64,000 nt of DNA from Dendrolimus kikuchii (taxonomy: Eukaryota; Arthropoda; Insecta; Lepidoptera; Lasiocampidae), in NCBI GenBank assembly GCA_019925095.2, contig CM034388.1, positions 6,346,501-6,410,500 on the forward strand, read 5' to 3'. Positions 1 to 15,100 of this stretch are shown here, one piece after another; position 1 is the stretch's first letter, and every line of letters starts with the position of its first letter. Both the position numbers and the translations under genes were made by a program. A model generated the notes under the pieces. It saw only the letters and a program-made list of their open reading frames with translations. It was not told where the DNA came from and made no database searches.

Positions 1-108
1 GAAGTGCACTACCCCAAGTTCCCCGGACAAAGCCAGGTGCTGGAGGCAGGTTATGTCGTACGACGTGTAAGCCCGACGGACGTACACTTCCAGCGCAGCA
101 TTACACAC
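1..108 (-). CDS. ACC: ACC exon, central domain (cut by window edge)
   Basis: This exon continues the central domain with [13 protein letters not shown] and then [11 protein letters not shown] before the window ends. The acceptor is CCTCAG immediately above position 108, and phase 0 matches the previous exon (...YHTNAA | VCNAALEV). The remainder of the exon and the carboxyltransferase exons are outside the window. Confidence 0.93.
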   Translation of the reverse strand, partial: MCNAALEVYVRRAYTSYDITCLQHLALSGELGVVHF

Positions 109-3100
109 CTGAGGCGAAATTTGGTCACATATATGGTATACGTACTAACTCAATTTAGAAAAAGGCATGTTGGACTGTAACATGTTTATAAACATTGTAC
201 TACACAAATTTTACTAAATGGTATTGGTAAACCCTTGATAATTGTTCACTGTGTGCCTTTTTATTTGTAAAATGAGCCTAAATGGTGCAGTTCATTTTAT
301 ATCCATGCAGGAACGGAGAAAGAATACAATTTCCTGCGGCCTGGTGGCCTGTCATAAGAGGTGACTAAACAACCCACAGCCAGGTGGTAGGGTATTTGCT
401 CGACTGGATGGCGACCATCCCTGGTCTAGAGTATGCCGCCATAACAACCTTGTGTTGTGTTCCGGCATTAGTGACCAGGTTCCAGTCTCCTTTAAGAGAA
501 CAGCAGCGCATCTGTGGCACCTTTGGTGTTGCAAATGTCCATAGGCGATGGTAACCGCTTTCCATCAAGTGGGCCGTCTGCCTGTCTGCTGAACTCCTGC
601 AATAAAAAATATCTCAACAGGCAGAAGTATTTTCATGTTTTTTTTAAATATTGCATTGCACAAACTGTATATCTAGCCAGTTTCAAGTAATCATGTATAT
701 TCAAATTTAAGAATCTTCTACATATCCCTTAAGACTCAGGAGAGTAGATTAGAGTATTGTACAACAAAATATGCACAATAACATTAACTAGTTCTAGCAA
801 CATTAACATTTTCAAAAATATGTTATAAGCATCGTAATGCCATGTATTATTCTAACTTTCTTTTTGACTCAATAAATAGACGACACTATCCGACGTTCCT
901 TTCAATTATTTACAACTCGGATATGTCCGCGATTTCTCCCACGTTCGACGTCTAAAAATACCCGCGAGATTTCACGGGACAAAGTATCGCAGAATTTATA
1001 AAAGAATCTAAGCTATAATTTTAGTGAAAACTATGTCGGATTAAGCTAATTTTTATGCATACCAACAACTGCAAACCGCTTCCGGGAATTTCCGGGATAA
1101 AAAGTGACACACATTTTATATCATAAACTTTCTATCGATAAGTAAAAAGCACATTGAAATTCGTATCCAAACAGACAAGAAATCTAAAAATAAATTGCAT
1201 CATGTTCTCCATCGTTTATATAGTGTATTCAAGTTGTTTTTTTTTAAATAGCTTCAATGTACAGACACGGCATATTTGGAATTTTATAATATTATAGATG
1301 ATAATTATCAAAAATCATGTGTCATTTTTGGAGCAAACACATAAGAGACTCACCGCAGCATTGGTATGATAGAAGAAATCGTGCAATATGTCGAATATAG
1401 ATGTCTCTGATAGTATCAGCTTCTGAAGATTCTCCGGATGGAAGTCATGTCCATACATATCCACCGCAGAGAGGAAAATAGACTCCATTTGATTGTGACG
1501 AAGCTCGTAGGCGGGTTGGTGGGCTGCTATCAATACCTGATGGAGGACATAGAGGACATTAAAAACTTCAAAAGAATAACTAAAGGTATAAAAATACCAT
1601 TAAAATGTTCCAATAGCGAATGTCATTTTTTACATACATACATACATAACTTCACGCCAGCTCCCTTGCGGGGTAGGCACGAACAACAGAGTGCCATTTA
1701 GGCTTATTCTTACACACCTCACTTGCCTCTTTGACATTCATAACTCTTGTCATGCACACTCGTAATAATAATAATAATAGGTAATTTTTTATTTTTATTT
1801 TTTTATTATTTACTTAATTTTTTATTATGTTTTGCTTGGGTATGTTATTGTATAATTCTTATATATATATTTTGTTTATTAATGTACTGGTTCAAAGTCA
1901 TCTACATACTTGGGGTCTTAGGACATATGAGGTTATGGAGGTGGGCACTGAAAACCAGTGCTGTGTCGGAACATGTTTCGGCACAGCGAAACACTGAGTG
2001 CCAACCTCATTTCATATATTGCGGCTTTCTTTTATTGTTATTTTGTTATCAGTTTGTATTGTGTGAGTCGCAATTTGAAATAAATATTTTCTTTCTTTCT
2101 TTCTTTCTTTCTCGTCTGTTCTTAAGGCTCCTGACATCACCTTCTGCTAGTACACGATCAATTTGATCATGGAAGGTGTGTCGTGGCCTTCCACGGCTTC
2201 TGCATCCATCCACTTTTGCATTGTATATCTGTTTAGTCATTTTTTAATTTAAGCATTTTTAATTATGGAAGAATAAATTGGTAGTGCCTTTGCTACAACT
2301 GGGAAAATGCTAGTGCTAGTGACTTTGTCACGCTGAGTAACGCAGATGTCGTCAAAAGTTTAATGCGTTATTCGAGATGCCTCATTGTTACTGATATTAA
2401 TCACTGACTGATAACTCACTGATCACTCATCACTCATATAGATTATACACTAATATAGATAATCGTTAATGCGTTATTTTTTAATGGAACGGAGAAAGAA
2501 TACAACTTCTTGCGCTGGGGCGGCCTGGCTTAAGAGGCGACAAAACAACCCACGGCCAGGTGGTAGAGTATTTTCCACTCTAGATGGCTACCACCCCTGA
2601 TCTAGGGTATTCCACCGTAACCACCATGAGCTGTGTTCCGGCATAAGCGGCCAGTTTCCAGTATCCTTTTTAGAGAGCGCCAGCACATTGGTATTACCTT
2701 TGGTGTTACATATGGTCATAGGCGATGGTAACTACTTTCCATCAGGTGAGCGACATAAAAAAAACCACTATACGTATATTCAGCTGTGCAATTTGAAAAC
2801 CAAGCAACTGACATTCTTTTGTAAATGATTTTTTGTGCATTAATTGTCTTGCTAGGCGTTTGCTGATGTATAGTTTGTCAAAATATGTGAAAACTGTATC
2901 AAAATATGGTATTTCTTCCAATAAGCTTAATAAATAATTTTGAAACGTGATGTAATTGAAGATCATTAATTTTTTTGTGTTGTGTTGTAAATTTTTTTTG
3001 GGAAGCACTTACCGGGTTTTGAAAGTGCACAGCTGTATTGCCTTTGGTCACAGTCACTGACGCAGGTTGAGCCGGAGCTTAAACGTAACTTGACGTAAGA

Positions 3101-6100
3101 AACATAGAACGTAATAAATGTACATACCTGTCTAGCTCTCAAAGCGACTCTACTATGCTCGGCTCTGTGTAACGAAGTCAGTTCGTTCAATGTCGCCGCC
3201 AATTCGTCCGTTAATCCCGGCTCGTTGGACCAAAGGTGGTCGATGAGCAGAGTTACCTGATAAGTAAAATCATGATAACGTTTCTTACTGATCGATTTTA
3301 ATTGCTATACACTTTCCAAGCATTTATTTTTCAATTCTCATATTATGAAAGTAGAGATTCATATTCACAATTGAACCCGATATATGGCGCTGCAATCGGG
3401 TTATAGATTTTTATCTTTTAAAGGTAGGATAACATCTGTCGCGTACAGCTAGTTTTTTCTTTAAACGTAACATTTATTAAAATGGCGGTACTGTTTCTTG
3501 TACACATGCAAGCAAGGTGACGAACCTTTTCATAACGCGACTGCACATTCTATCCAATTTTTAGGAAAGTCCTAACATTCTTAAAATAAATTTGCTAAAT
3601 AGCACTTACCAACAAATTCTTCTTAGCAACTTGATTGTGAGAGAAGATAATGTTGGACACAACTTGCATGTCGTCTTTATACCGTTCTCTCAACGTCACT
3701 ACGCACTTGTCGTATGAACCTATTGAAGATAATTCGAAAGAAACCGTTGTATGAAAAGGGGCGCAAGCGGAAAATTGTATTGGATTATTATCCTGTAGTA
3801 GAACACTTACAAGCCAATAGATGGCGCTGTGCAATAATTAATGTCACAAACGTTTCCCGAAACATACAAAATTTCAACTATAACAGATGGGCCTAGGCCT
3901 GCGAGGAACAACATTAGCCTCGCTGGAAGATCTTCCTTTAAGACGGAGGAGCATTCCATCTCGCTCCTCCACCCTATCGGGGCTCACCCTTCAATCCGAA
4001 AACTGTCCCGTGTTAATTCTTAGTACTGAGATTACATATGGACAAACTTTTAGTAAAATCACTACCCTAGTTTTTCAATGAAAACGTAACAGACTGCATT
4101 TATAATATTAGTATGAATTGTTCATTGTTTACGAAAATGCTAAAGAATTTCTTTGTAAGAATTTTCGCAGATTAAACAAGCTTTATTTGCAATATTCTAA
4201 CAGCATGCAAGAGTATTTTTGGAATTCTCATTGTCCTTCTTCTGGTTTATAATGTAGGCTTTTCTCTTCTGATATCATGCTAATAAACATGGTAAGCCCG
4301 GATAGTAGTGGGGTCCAGTTGGGTTTCAAATCCGAGGCAAAGCCTGATCAATAGAAGTTGCAATAGGAAGCGTATTACGAATAAATGCGCATTTTTATCG
4401 ATAGATTGCTAACAAATCGGGCCAGTTAGAATTTTGATTCTTTATAAGGGCGATAACAAACACCCACACCATAATAAAAAATGGTAAACTAATTGTAAAA
4501 TTTACCATACCAGGAATCGAAATCAATAATAAAGGCTTAGACCACTCAATCACAGAGGTCATAGATAAACAAATAGTCAAGTTCTCAAAGCATTTTGAAA
4601 ATTTAGACTCACCCAATTGGAAGTTACTTTCAACTTGGTAGTATTGTTTCAACAAATCATGCACAGCGGCTTTCATTCTGCCTCGTATACCATTCCTAAA
4701 ATCATACAATACATATATAACATAATAATAATAATCGACAGACAAACACACATATTATATATCCCCAAATTAAGCAAGTTACGCTTTTGTTATGGGTAAT
4801 ATACTACGGACATCTCTGGGGCCGATCCCAGACACCCAGACCATAGTAAATAACGGAGAAAATATGTTTCCGAAATTTACTATACCAGGAATCGAACCCG
4901 GAGCCTATACGTTGCAGTGAGATAGGCCGGCAAAGACTCAGAAGGCTCAACCACAGAGATTGTCTAATATATAAAATATATACATGGTTCATGGTTTTCG
5001 AAAAAAAATTGCATAAATAATTCATGTCATGTGCGAAAGCACTTCCCACATGTCAAATCGCCACCTCACACCTCTGTCATAGGTTACGGGTCTTTACTTA
5101 GTCTTTCTCTATTAACTCACCTATACCGTTGCACCAACACGACTAGGGCTTGTGTGCTCATAAAGAACACGTCTCTGTCAGCCCTCTTCGCCAGGGATGC
5201 TGCATGGCTTTAACAAAATACAATCTCATTACTTAGGTTATGTGATAATACTATTGATCCAATAATCCCAAAAACCTAAATTTCCAGAGGGCGCTGCAGA
5301 TAGATTTGTGCGCGCCACTTCGTCCACATTTGACTTAAAATTCCCGGGGGATTCCCTGGTACACAAAGTCTCTAAGCATTTAAAAAAAGAATATAAGCTT
5401 TCGTTTTAGTGAAAACTGTGTCGAAATAAGCTAATTTTTACGCACCCGAACAACTCTACAAACCGCTGCTGGGAAAATTCACGCGGGTTTCCCAGGATAA
5501 AAAGTAGCGTAGATTTTAAGTTTAAGTATTTGCAGTCAATCAGCGAAAACCGGTTCGAAATCGATCCAGTAGTTTTTACGTGAATCCCGAACAAACAGAC
5601 AAGACATCTAAAAAAAAATTGCGTGGTGTTCTCCATCGTTTACATAGTGTATTCCAGTTGTTTTTTTAAAGCTTCAATGTACAGACACGGCATGCTTAGA
5701 ATTTTATAATTAATTATAGATAACAAAACGTAATAGAACGTAATGGTAGACTTTCTCTTACGTATTGTAATAAAAAAATAGCACTTAAAATTTCAATCTG
5801 TATTTAAAATCTATCGGTCTTATTCAGGTTTGTACTCTTAGATATTAAGAACTTTAAATTTTTGAGAAAAATGACCGAGATATAATAACAAACGGAAAAA
5901 CGAGCGGTAAACGCGCGCCGTTTTTCTCATAATAGGTATGGAATACCAACAAATACTGTACATATGATTAATCACTCACTGATCTATGACACTGGCGATT
6001 TGTTGACTCGGAAATTGGGCCAATACACTTGTAATATTTCTTTCATATAAAGCCATCAATTTCCTCACTTTCTTCTCAACAGCCACCGGAATACGGCCGG

Positions 6101-9100
6101 ATGTTGATGACAACACCTAAAAATGAAATTGAAATTAAATTAAAAAGATTGTTGTCTATTTTTTTTATAAATTAGTTATTGAAAATTCTTATCGCAGCTT
6201 CCAGAGCAATTTAAATTTTTTTTAAAAACAATGTACAAATTCCATTAGTAGGCCCACTATGTGGACAAAACAATCGCTTTAAAATTAACATATTAATAAT
6301 AACTGACAATTTTCCTGACCTTATCTACGGCCGGTTCCTATATCTTGCTAATCATCCACTTGCCTTACCACTGGTAGAAATTTGACATTACTTATATGGA
6401 GCTTATGTCAAATTTAAGGAACAGGCCAGTAGAAAAGTTGTTTATATTAGTTTTTGGTGAAAATCACGAGAACGTAGAATTGACAATATATATGAACAAT
6501 AATATTTAAAAATTAATATTTTATATATATCTGAATTAAAAAAATACAAAAACAGCTATTTACCTCTTGCAATTCTAACAAAGGCAGTGATGGGTCTCTT
6601 AGGCTCAGCATGAATTTCTCCACAACCTCTCGTAAACGCGGAGTATTGTAGGGCTCGGGGAGGCAATAACCTAAAAAAAACAGTTAACTACTTTTCAGGC
6701 TTTGCTGTTAGGCTTAAAGATAGACAGAATTTATGTGTATCCAGTTTTATCCAAATGATTATGATGTCTTAAACTCTATAAAAGAAGCATTTTCAACATG
6801 AAATTAAAATGCACTTACCAGCCAATGTATTCTCCAATATAGCTCTGTATTTGTTATGAGCGTGGTTCAACTTTTCCGAGACTTGAGGAGAATCCTCCAA
6901 CGAGAACTGACCCTTATACGGCTGAGCTGTCGTTACCAGTGAGGGGTCATCGAGTTCTGGAGAAAATAGATACTGTTGTCATCTCACTGAACTTCATGTT
7001 AATATAGAAACAATGGAATGAAACTAGATGGCGCTTTATAAATACAAATTGGTAATTAGAAATTGATGAGGAATATTACTCAAAAATGAAAGGAAGTAGA
7101 AATAGACAACGAAGAAGACGGTAGACGACCTGAAAGTGGACACGGGAGTACCTGGTCAAGGCACACAAAACACAGGGATGAGTGGAAACAGTTGAAGAAG
7201 GCCATATCCAAAGGAGCTGATGACCACGAACAAAATATAAATTTGGCGAAATTATTTAAAAAAATCATGTAATCAGCAATGAAGGCTTTGTTATTATAAC
7301 ATGTATGCCTCTGCAGACCACGGGCCATAACAATGGCCCGTACTTTTGGAGGGCGTGCGTGGGGCCATAGGAAGGCCAACACGTAGAGATCCCGTGACAA
7401 ATATAATCTAAATTTGGCGTGACACTGACCGGCGGTTATCTTTCAAACTATCCTTCATCAACCAACCACCTTGCCGACCATCTTTCATCCAAATTTCAAT
7501 AGAGAAGATGGTTGGCAAGTACCACATGTTTAGGATCCAATCATCAAAACTATTAAGATCCAAACCCAGAAAAAACTAACTGCCAGACCTCAAGACACTG
7601 TGAGCTCTTTCTGCGTGAAACGGAATAAAAACCAACTTGATTGATAACTTCTTTTATTTTCCTTCCACCCATTTTAATATTATATAACATTATTAGAGCT
7701 AGGCATGTTTGCCGAAGAGTTTCTTGCGCCGTTACTTCTCTTCAAGCCATAACATGTTGCGAAGCGGTTGTAAATTAGATTAGGCTCCCATAGAGTAAAT
7801 AATCACCATAATCAAAATTAAAAGTAAATAATTAAAATAAACAAGTTGGCAGTAGGCTAAATAAAACTTTAACAATATTCGTTGACACTTGACATCTTTG
7901 TCTTCCGTGATCACGGCCACTGAAAAGTGGCTGAAACGTCGGAATAACAAAAATCAAATAAATTACCGTGCTTAAAACCATTAAAACGTAGTTTTATTAT
8001 GTATAAAGTCGCGAAAACTTAAGAAAATATTAAACTAATGGTTTTTATACGCAGGTACTTAATATGAAACTTATAGTATTAAACGATATTAAAACAATAA
8101 ATATTAATATTAAACATAATTTTTAATAGTAAATTTCAAGTTTAGAAGTTATTTAAATATACAAATACTACAAACGCAAAAACGTCTCGAAGCAAATTTA
8201 TCTGTACAAGACTTTATTTAAACCATATCTCTAAATGAATTTAATTTCCCGTTAAATAACCTTTTCAACACACTTGCTCATAAAGTGGCTCTATGGTCAC
8301 CGCAATTAGGCACAGAATGACACCCATTATCAAACTGTGAGTAAAAAACATTATAACTCACTAGTGAGTTATAGATTTTTTTTTTAAATTTTATTGGTTG
8401 AGTTGCTTTGTTCTTAAAAAGGTTTTTATTCAAAAAAAAAGATCGTGTTCTATAGAACAAATAAATTAATGTTCCTATTGCTTGCTCATTTCATGCAACT
8501 TCTTATTTAAATAGATAATTTTAACTCGTACGTTTTTAATAAATAAATCTTTCACTCATATATAACTTTTTTTTATCTACTAAATAAAATGAGTTTTTGT
8601 TGTTATTTTATTCACAAGTGTGTTGAAAAACGTCGTATGATACACGTGTGTATTGATGATTACCGTCCTCGGCTCTCTTAAGACCCTCGCCTACGGCTCG
8701 AGTCTCAATGGCGCCTCGGCGGTAATCACCAATGTTACACACTAGTACCATAATGTACTATTATTGCTCTTCCGTATAAATTAATCACAGCACTTGAAAT
8801 TTTCAAAAAATACCTACCAAGAGTCCCGATCAAGGAGCCCATATCCAAAACCGCACCAGGCCGTAGATTCCATGTGATCTTTCCAGACTCTGGCGATGAT
8901 AGGGTCATCACCATTTTCATCACCTGGTCATTTTAAGCATAAAATTATTTTTATTTTATCAAGTCTCTTTTTGGGTGCATTATCAAAAAAATTTTACTAC
9001 AATACTGAAATCGTATTATTTTTACATTTTTAATAAATATTATTTACATTGGTTAAAAATTGACATACATATTTCTGTAAAGTAACAAAGATTACAAATG

Positions 9101-12100
9101 AAAATAAATGACCAGTAGAGTTAAATACATATTCCTTATTGCTATTCTCATGTTTACTCTGTCGACTAGGTCTCTCCGGTATACCCACCTCAAAAATACC
9201 TGAACTAAGACACATGTATATTCTCGATCATACTTCTTATGTCTACTCCCTCTACTAAGTCTTTCCAGTGAACTCACCTCAATCTCAGCATAGGGCTGTC
9301 CTTTATCGACATGGCCTCCATCCTCTATGAGAGTGTTAATCAATTTTCCAGCAGATGGCGCTCGTAACTTCGAAGGGTCTTTCTCCTTTTCAAACACCAC
9401 GGTCTGATTCCCGATCACGATGCGATATTTGTCTACTTCGTCTCTTAGGTATGTCGTGAAAGACGCACCGTCTAATGAGAGCAGGGTACCTGGTTTAAAA
9501 GAATATTTTTTTAAGCATTTATAAGATTCAATGAGTATTTTGTCTGAAATGGAACTGTTATTCAGCCGTCTTGTCTGTCTGTTTTGTGTGTAGTTCATTT
9601 ATCTCAAACTACTTCGTTACTTCGTCAAAGAGGCAAGTGAGGTGTGTAAGAATAAGCCTAAATGGCACTCTGTTGTTCGTGCCTACCCCGCAAGGGAGCT
9701 GGCGTGAAGTTATGTATGTATGTATGTACTTCGTTACTTATGCTTCTGTATAATAGGGATGCGAACATGTCTTATGTTACAATAAATTCTAACAAAATTT
9801 GACAATATGAAAGAAGAAGCGTTAATATAACATTTTATCAGAAATAATTACATTGATTTTTCAAACAATAATTAATGAATGCGCTATTTGACTCCTTTAA
9901 CGTGTACCTACTTATGAGGTCATAAGTAGGCACGGTCGTACAAAATCTATGCGGCTGCGACGTTCTGTATGCTTATAAATAGTATCTCAGTTGATCTGTT
10001 TGTCTACTTCCCTATTTTAGTGAAATTGAGAAAAAAATATTATAAAATGGAGTTTATTTTAAGTAATCACTAGTAAGAAAAGTAAACAGATAATGAGATG
10101 TAGAAGTGCTGGTGCCATGCTGGGATCATTATCTTAATCACAGACCTTAAGACCGGCTCCATCAATTGTATGATGCCACACTCTGCACGCGTTCCGTTAG
10201 TAGCTCACAACGCCCAAAATGCTCCATTAGCCGTTCCATATAGCGACCACGGTCGTTATGGTCGTGGCGAAAACGTCACTAATGACGTCTTCATTTTCAA
10301 TTAGACAGCCCTTTTTTTTTTTTTTTGTTTTGAGGCGAGGGAAAATGCTTAACCGATTTACGCACAAACTGGGTCGTTGCTAGGGGAACGACACACGTCG
10401 GTCGGGGGCGATAACACTGCAGTAATAGTATGCTCTTGGCAGCGCTCAGTCCGCGATCGACGTCACAGAATAGTGTGGAAGACTCCGAGCGTTGCTGCAC
10501 GGGCGAGCAACCCCAATACCCACTAAAAACCCCCTCCTCCCTGACGACCCTGCGCTTTGAATGTGTTGGAAAGGCTGAGATTTAGAACATAGTTACGCCC
10601 AGCCGATCCAGCGCAATAAAGTGCCTGGAGTGTGCCCTGGGAGAACACACCCCACTTCGTTGTGCGGGGGTAGAAGGTCCTTTGCTCTTCCTAGCAAGCT
10701 AAAGGCCCCCCGCGGTAAACGGAACAATTAGACAGCCCTTACAACGACCCATGTTAAGAGGTGGGTCGAAGTGGGCGTTGACCACAGAGCATTAATTCTC
10801 TATCGATTGACATTGAAAAAGGCGCGATTTTCAAATCAACCAATGACATTTGTGTATTCCGTTGTTTATGACATCAACGCCCCATAATCCGTTCCACTAG
10901 TGTATGATTGTAACGTCCGCAAGCAAGTAGAACGGGAGAAATCGTGGTCGTGAACGTGGTCTTTGTGAGCCTCTTGTGGAACGTGGCCGCTCTCAATACA
11001 TCAGCGTGAAATGGTTAACCTTGAGGTCACCTTATTTCGTATGGTGCTCTCACCATCGTTACTTTTAACGATGGCCCATTTTCCCCTACCCCTACTCTAG
11101 TTTTGTATCCCCTACCTCTCATCTCACTTCCCCCTATCCCGTTCTAAAAAGCTAACGATGCGTTGGGTTGCCTTGGTGTTGTTGTGATTTTATCGATAAG
11201 CGACAGTAACCACTTTCCACTATGTTGAGTAGCTGTCAGTCTTGAAGCAATAAAAATAGGAACTGGCAGTCTTCTAGATATAATAGGTATTTCAGTCTAC
11301 TCACCTCCATCAGTCATTTTATGAACCTCCAACTCCTTGAAGCTGCCATTCATAGCCAGGAAGTAGGATGTGGGTCCCGATTTGGTTACTGATACCTTGT
11401 ATTTATGGCCGCTATGGATTAGTTCCACTTCTACACAGTTCGATAACTGACTGGATCCTTGGATTTGACCTCTAGAAAAATATAGTTTTATTTATATAAA
11501 CCAGAGTGCATATTATATTTTAGGGCCAAATGTCAATGGTTTCATATCAAGAGGTAAAAGGCTTTTTTTTAAAGTGATGTTTTGAGACATACAGCATTTG
11601 ACTGGACCTGCATAAACTCATGGGGCTCATTTCCCTTTAAGTACAGTTAAGTTTTGTGCGCACTATATGTAATTACTTACTAACTTGCCAAGCCAAGCGT
11701 GGCGGGTATATTATCCGTTCCCTACGACGGGAGGCTCGAGCCCAGCAATGGGACATTTATGGGCTGTTATTATACACGTAATTAATAAGTACATAACATA
11801 CATGCAAGTGCGAAATGATGTGCTTACTTTTCAAGAGCGCTCTTGAACTCCTGGAAGTTGGCAGTAATGATGTTGTCGGCTATCAGAATCGATCCACATA
11901 TCACACCGAGCATTATGTCCGGTTTTTCAGATTGGACCTGTATTATTTAATAAAAAACAATTTTTCAGTTTTAAAAATTACTAGCGCAGTCAATAATAAT
12001 TTTAAATCTATATCAGATTTTCATCTATAGAACCGGCTTGTGAGTCGGAACAAGCAGTTGACTTGAATTACTTAAAATACTCAAACTACCATAAATACTT

Positions 12101-15100
12101 GAATTACTGTAAGTATACTCAATCTACTCAAAGTATCAAAGTATATAAATCACCTTGAATACTTGAATTGCTGTGAGTACTCAATCTACTCAACGAAAGT
12201 AAACTACAGTAAGCCCTAAAATTAGACAGTATACTGTTAACTACTCAAAAAGGCATTTGATCTATTCAACTTAACTTACCCTTTCAGCGATCAATGCATC
12301 CAACCAACTAGTATCAATATTGTTGTCTTGGAAAGCAGGTGTTTCTAACAATGTAATGAGGTACTCGACTGTGGTACGAAAATCACCACGAATGCTTAAC
12401 TCTTTTAATGCTATCACCAAATTCCTGTTGAAGAAAAGAAACAGATAAAAAGAAAACAAATATATATATGGGAGATGGGATAGTTTACGATATAAAATGA
12501 AGTGAATTTTTCAGGGGCAAATAGCATTAATATAAAACTTTGATACAATGTAAACTATATTAACGCCTGATCTTTAAAAAAGAGGTACCATCTGGAGTCT
12601 GACACGCGGCGCAGCCGCAGTGTAAACTAGTAAATTTAACAAGAGACCAAAACACTCACTCTCTGGCCTGTTCCCTCGTCTCCCCCCAGGAGAAGCAGTG
12701 CCCGAACTGCGAGTCGGCGAACTCGTGCAAACCCCCCGATGCAGCCACACTGAAGTACCCCCAAACGTTCTTCGACGATCTAAAGTTCAGCTCTTGTACC
12801 GTGCCCGATGATGGCTTGAAGCCTAAAGATATTTATATAGAGTGCATGATAACACGAGTGGCCGTGTACAAGTTGGACTTCTGGATATTAACACTTATTT
12901 ATTTATAATTGAAGACATGAGTGAATGAAAGGGATATGTTATAATCGGTAAATATTGATAAATTGGCCTAAAAAGCTCTATTACTATCACTTTGCTACAC
13001 ATATAACTCCTTCATTACTTACTATTTTCAAAATGAAATTCAAAAAACGTTGTTTTAAGTTCTAATATAGTTTCCTTGCCTGTTTACATTACATATTTTA
13101 CACATTACATTTTCCTTTAACTTATTTTTTTTATGTCACAAAACTCCTTCATCTACTCATGTCTTCAATTATATGATTGCATTAGCCTAAATAAACTTAC
13201 AGATCCGTGTTTGTACCTTGATCGTGTGATTTAGAGTGGCGTCAATACAGTGCCTGATCCTATCCGTATTATCATAGATAGGGCGAGTCCATAATACGCG
13301 TATTCCGAAAAAAAAAACAGGCAAGTGTGTGACAGCTCGAGAACTATGAAGTGTTCCATGGAGGTGGCAAATGTCCACTGTTTTTCTCACTTGACTACAG
13401 AACTAATGTTCATATAAAGTATTTTTAAGCATATACTTTAAAATTTGATAGTGGAGGTAAATTTTCACGACTTTGGGAGCTAATATGTTGTTGTATGTAT
13501 GTTGTAATTGTTGTTTTTATAGAGTCGGTTTACGTTACACGACAATGTAAACTGGAAAAAATGTTTTCAGCCCTCAGTTACATGTATGGCAATCACCCCT
13601 TATGTAATCTAGTAAAGGCCATATAGAGATGTTGTATCAAGTTTCCACCTTGACATAAAAGACCGTGATACAAACGAAGGACAGACAGACAAGACAGATT
13701 CATTTGTGTCAATGGCAATAGAACCCTAAAGACAGTGTTATTATAAATGGTTTATTTTTTAAATTGTTACAGACAAGCAAACTGGCGGACGGTCCAGCAG
13801 ATAGCTAATGTACATGGATGACTCACCCTCATCGGGGTTCTCAGAGGTGATCCTGGCTGCGATGACGTGTCCCCATGGAGATGGACGTTGTTTGGGCTCA
13901 TCCAGGCTGAGGGGGGTTAAGCCCCATGGGGACTCCCCGTACAAAAGGCGGATGTCTTTTATGTGATAAAGGGGAAGGCCCATCGCGATCTACAATTAAA
14001 TAATAATAGTAAAGCCTTCATTGCTGATTACATGTTATTTTACAAATTTAGCCTAATTTATATTTGGTTCATGGTAACCAGCTTGTCTTTTGAATAAGGT
14101 CTCCTCCAACTATTTCCAATCATCTCTGTTTTTTGCGAGCTTTGTCCAGGTGCTCCCCGCGACCACTGTCAGGTCATCTACCCATCGTTTTGGTTGTCTG
14201 CTTTTATTTCTATTCCCTTCTCGTGGATACCATTCTGTTAACGCGGTTGTCCATTTTGAAATCATATTTCTCATCATATAGCTTCTACATCTCTCTATTT
14301 GAGCTTTTTAATAGTTTTAGCTATGTTTTTAAATTTAGTTTTCGTTTTTATAGTGTTCAATTGAATGTACAATTAGTAAAATACTAAAATATTACTAAAT
14401 CCTACCTACAATAGGGAATATTGAAGGATTTTACTGACTAGAAAGAGACTACCGACACCAATGCCTTGGCTCTGCGGTAAGACGCAGATAAGGGCTATAC
14501 TTGATAGTCAAATCGACTGAGATAATTTTTATTATCATACAAAACTTCACAATTCCCTTTTTGTGTGGGTGAATTGCATTATGACGTATTAATTCTAGAG
14601 TCAATAAGGTTATTGATAATTCTTTAAACGGCAATTAGAATTAATTCTATGATGACATTTTGAAAGTAACATGAGAGCAACCTTGAAAGTACGCACATTG
14701 TTTAAGAATTTATTGTATAATGGTTAAAAATCCCATTGTGTATTGTTAAAATTTCCAATTTAATGTTAAGAAAATAATATTATATCGATAGTGTCTTGGC
14801 TTTTAATGTAATCACTAGTTTGTTTCGTTGTTTTGTGTCATTTTATTAAATTTTTAAGGCCCTCCATCTTACACTACAGTAATTATTATCAATCTAATCA
14901 AAATATACAACCGCACTAAACTAACCTGTAACTGGGCTGCGGGTAAATTCACATCTGCCACCATCTCTGTACAAGGATGTTCCACTTGTAGTCTCGGGTT
15001 CAGTTCCAGAAAATAATAAGCACCTGTCGCCGGTTCGTACAAGTACTCAACCGTGCCGGCACTAACGTAACCCACCATTTTGGCGAGACGTACCGCCGCC

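Noticed and set aside
1747..2166. 139-codon plus-strand ORF rich in Phe, Leu and Tyr
   Set aside because: It is AT-rich, low-complexity translation crossing a TTTC microsatellite and the antisense of a LINE fragment. It is not a gene.
4876..4905. tRNA-like B box suggesting a tRNA gene
   Set aside because: The head lacks a full cloverleaf and acceptor stem and is followed by a SINE body and ATT tail. It is a tRNA-derived SINE.
13187..13390. Minus-strand ORF in the ACC intron near exon 12822
   Set aside because: No ACC similarity was seen. The exons on either side already join in phase (G|GC) with continuous NPDEG-GFKPSSG sequence.
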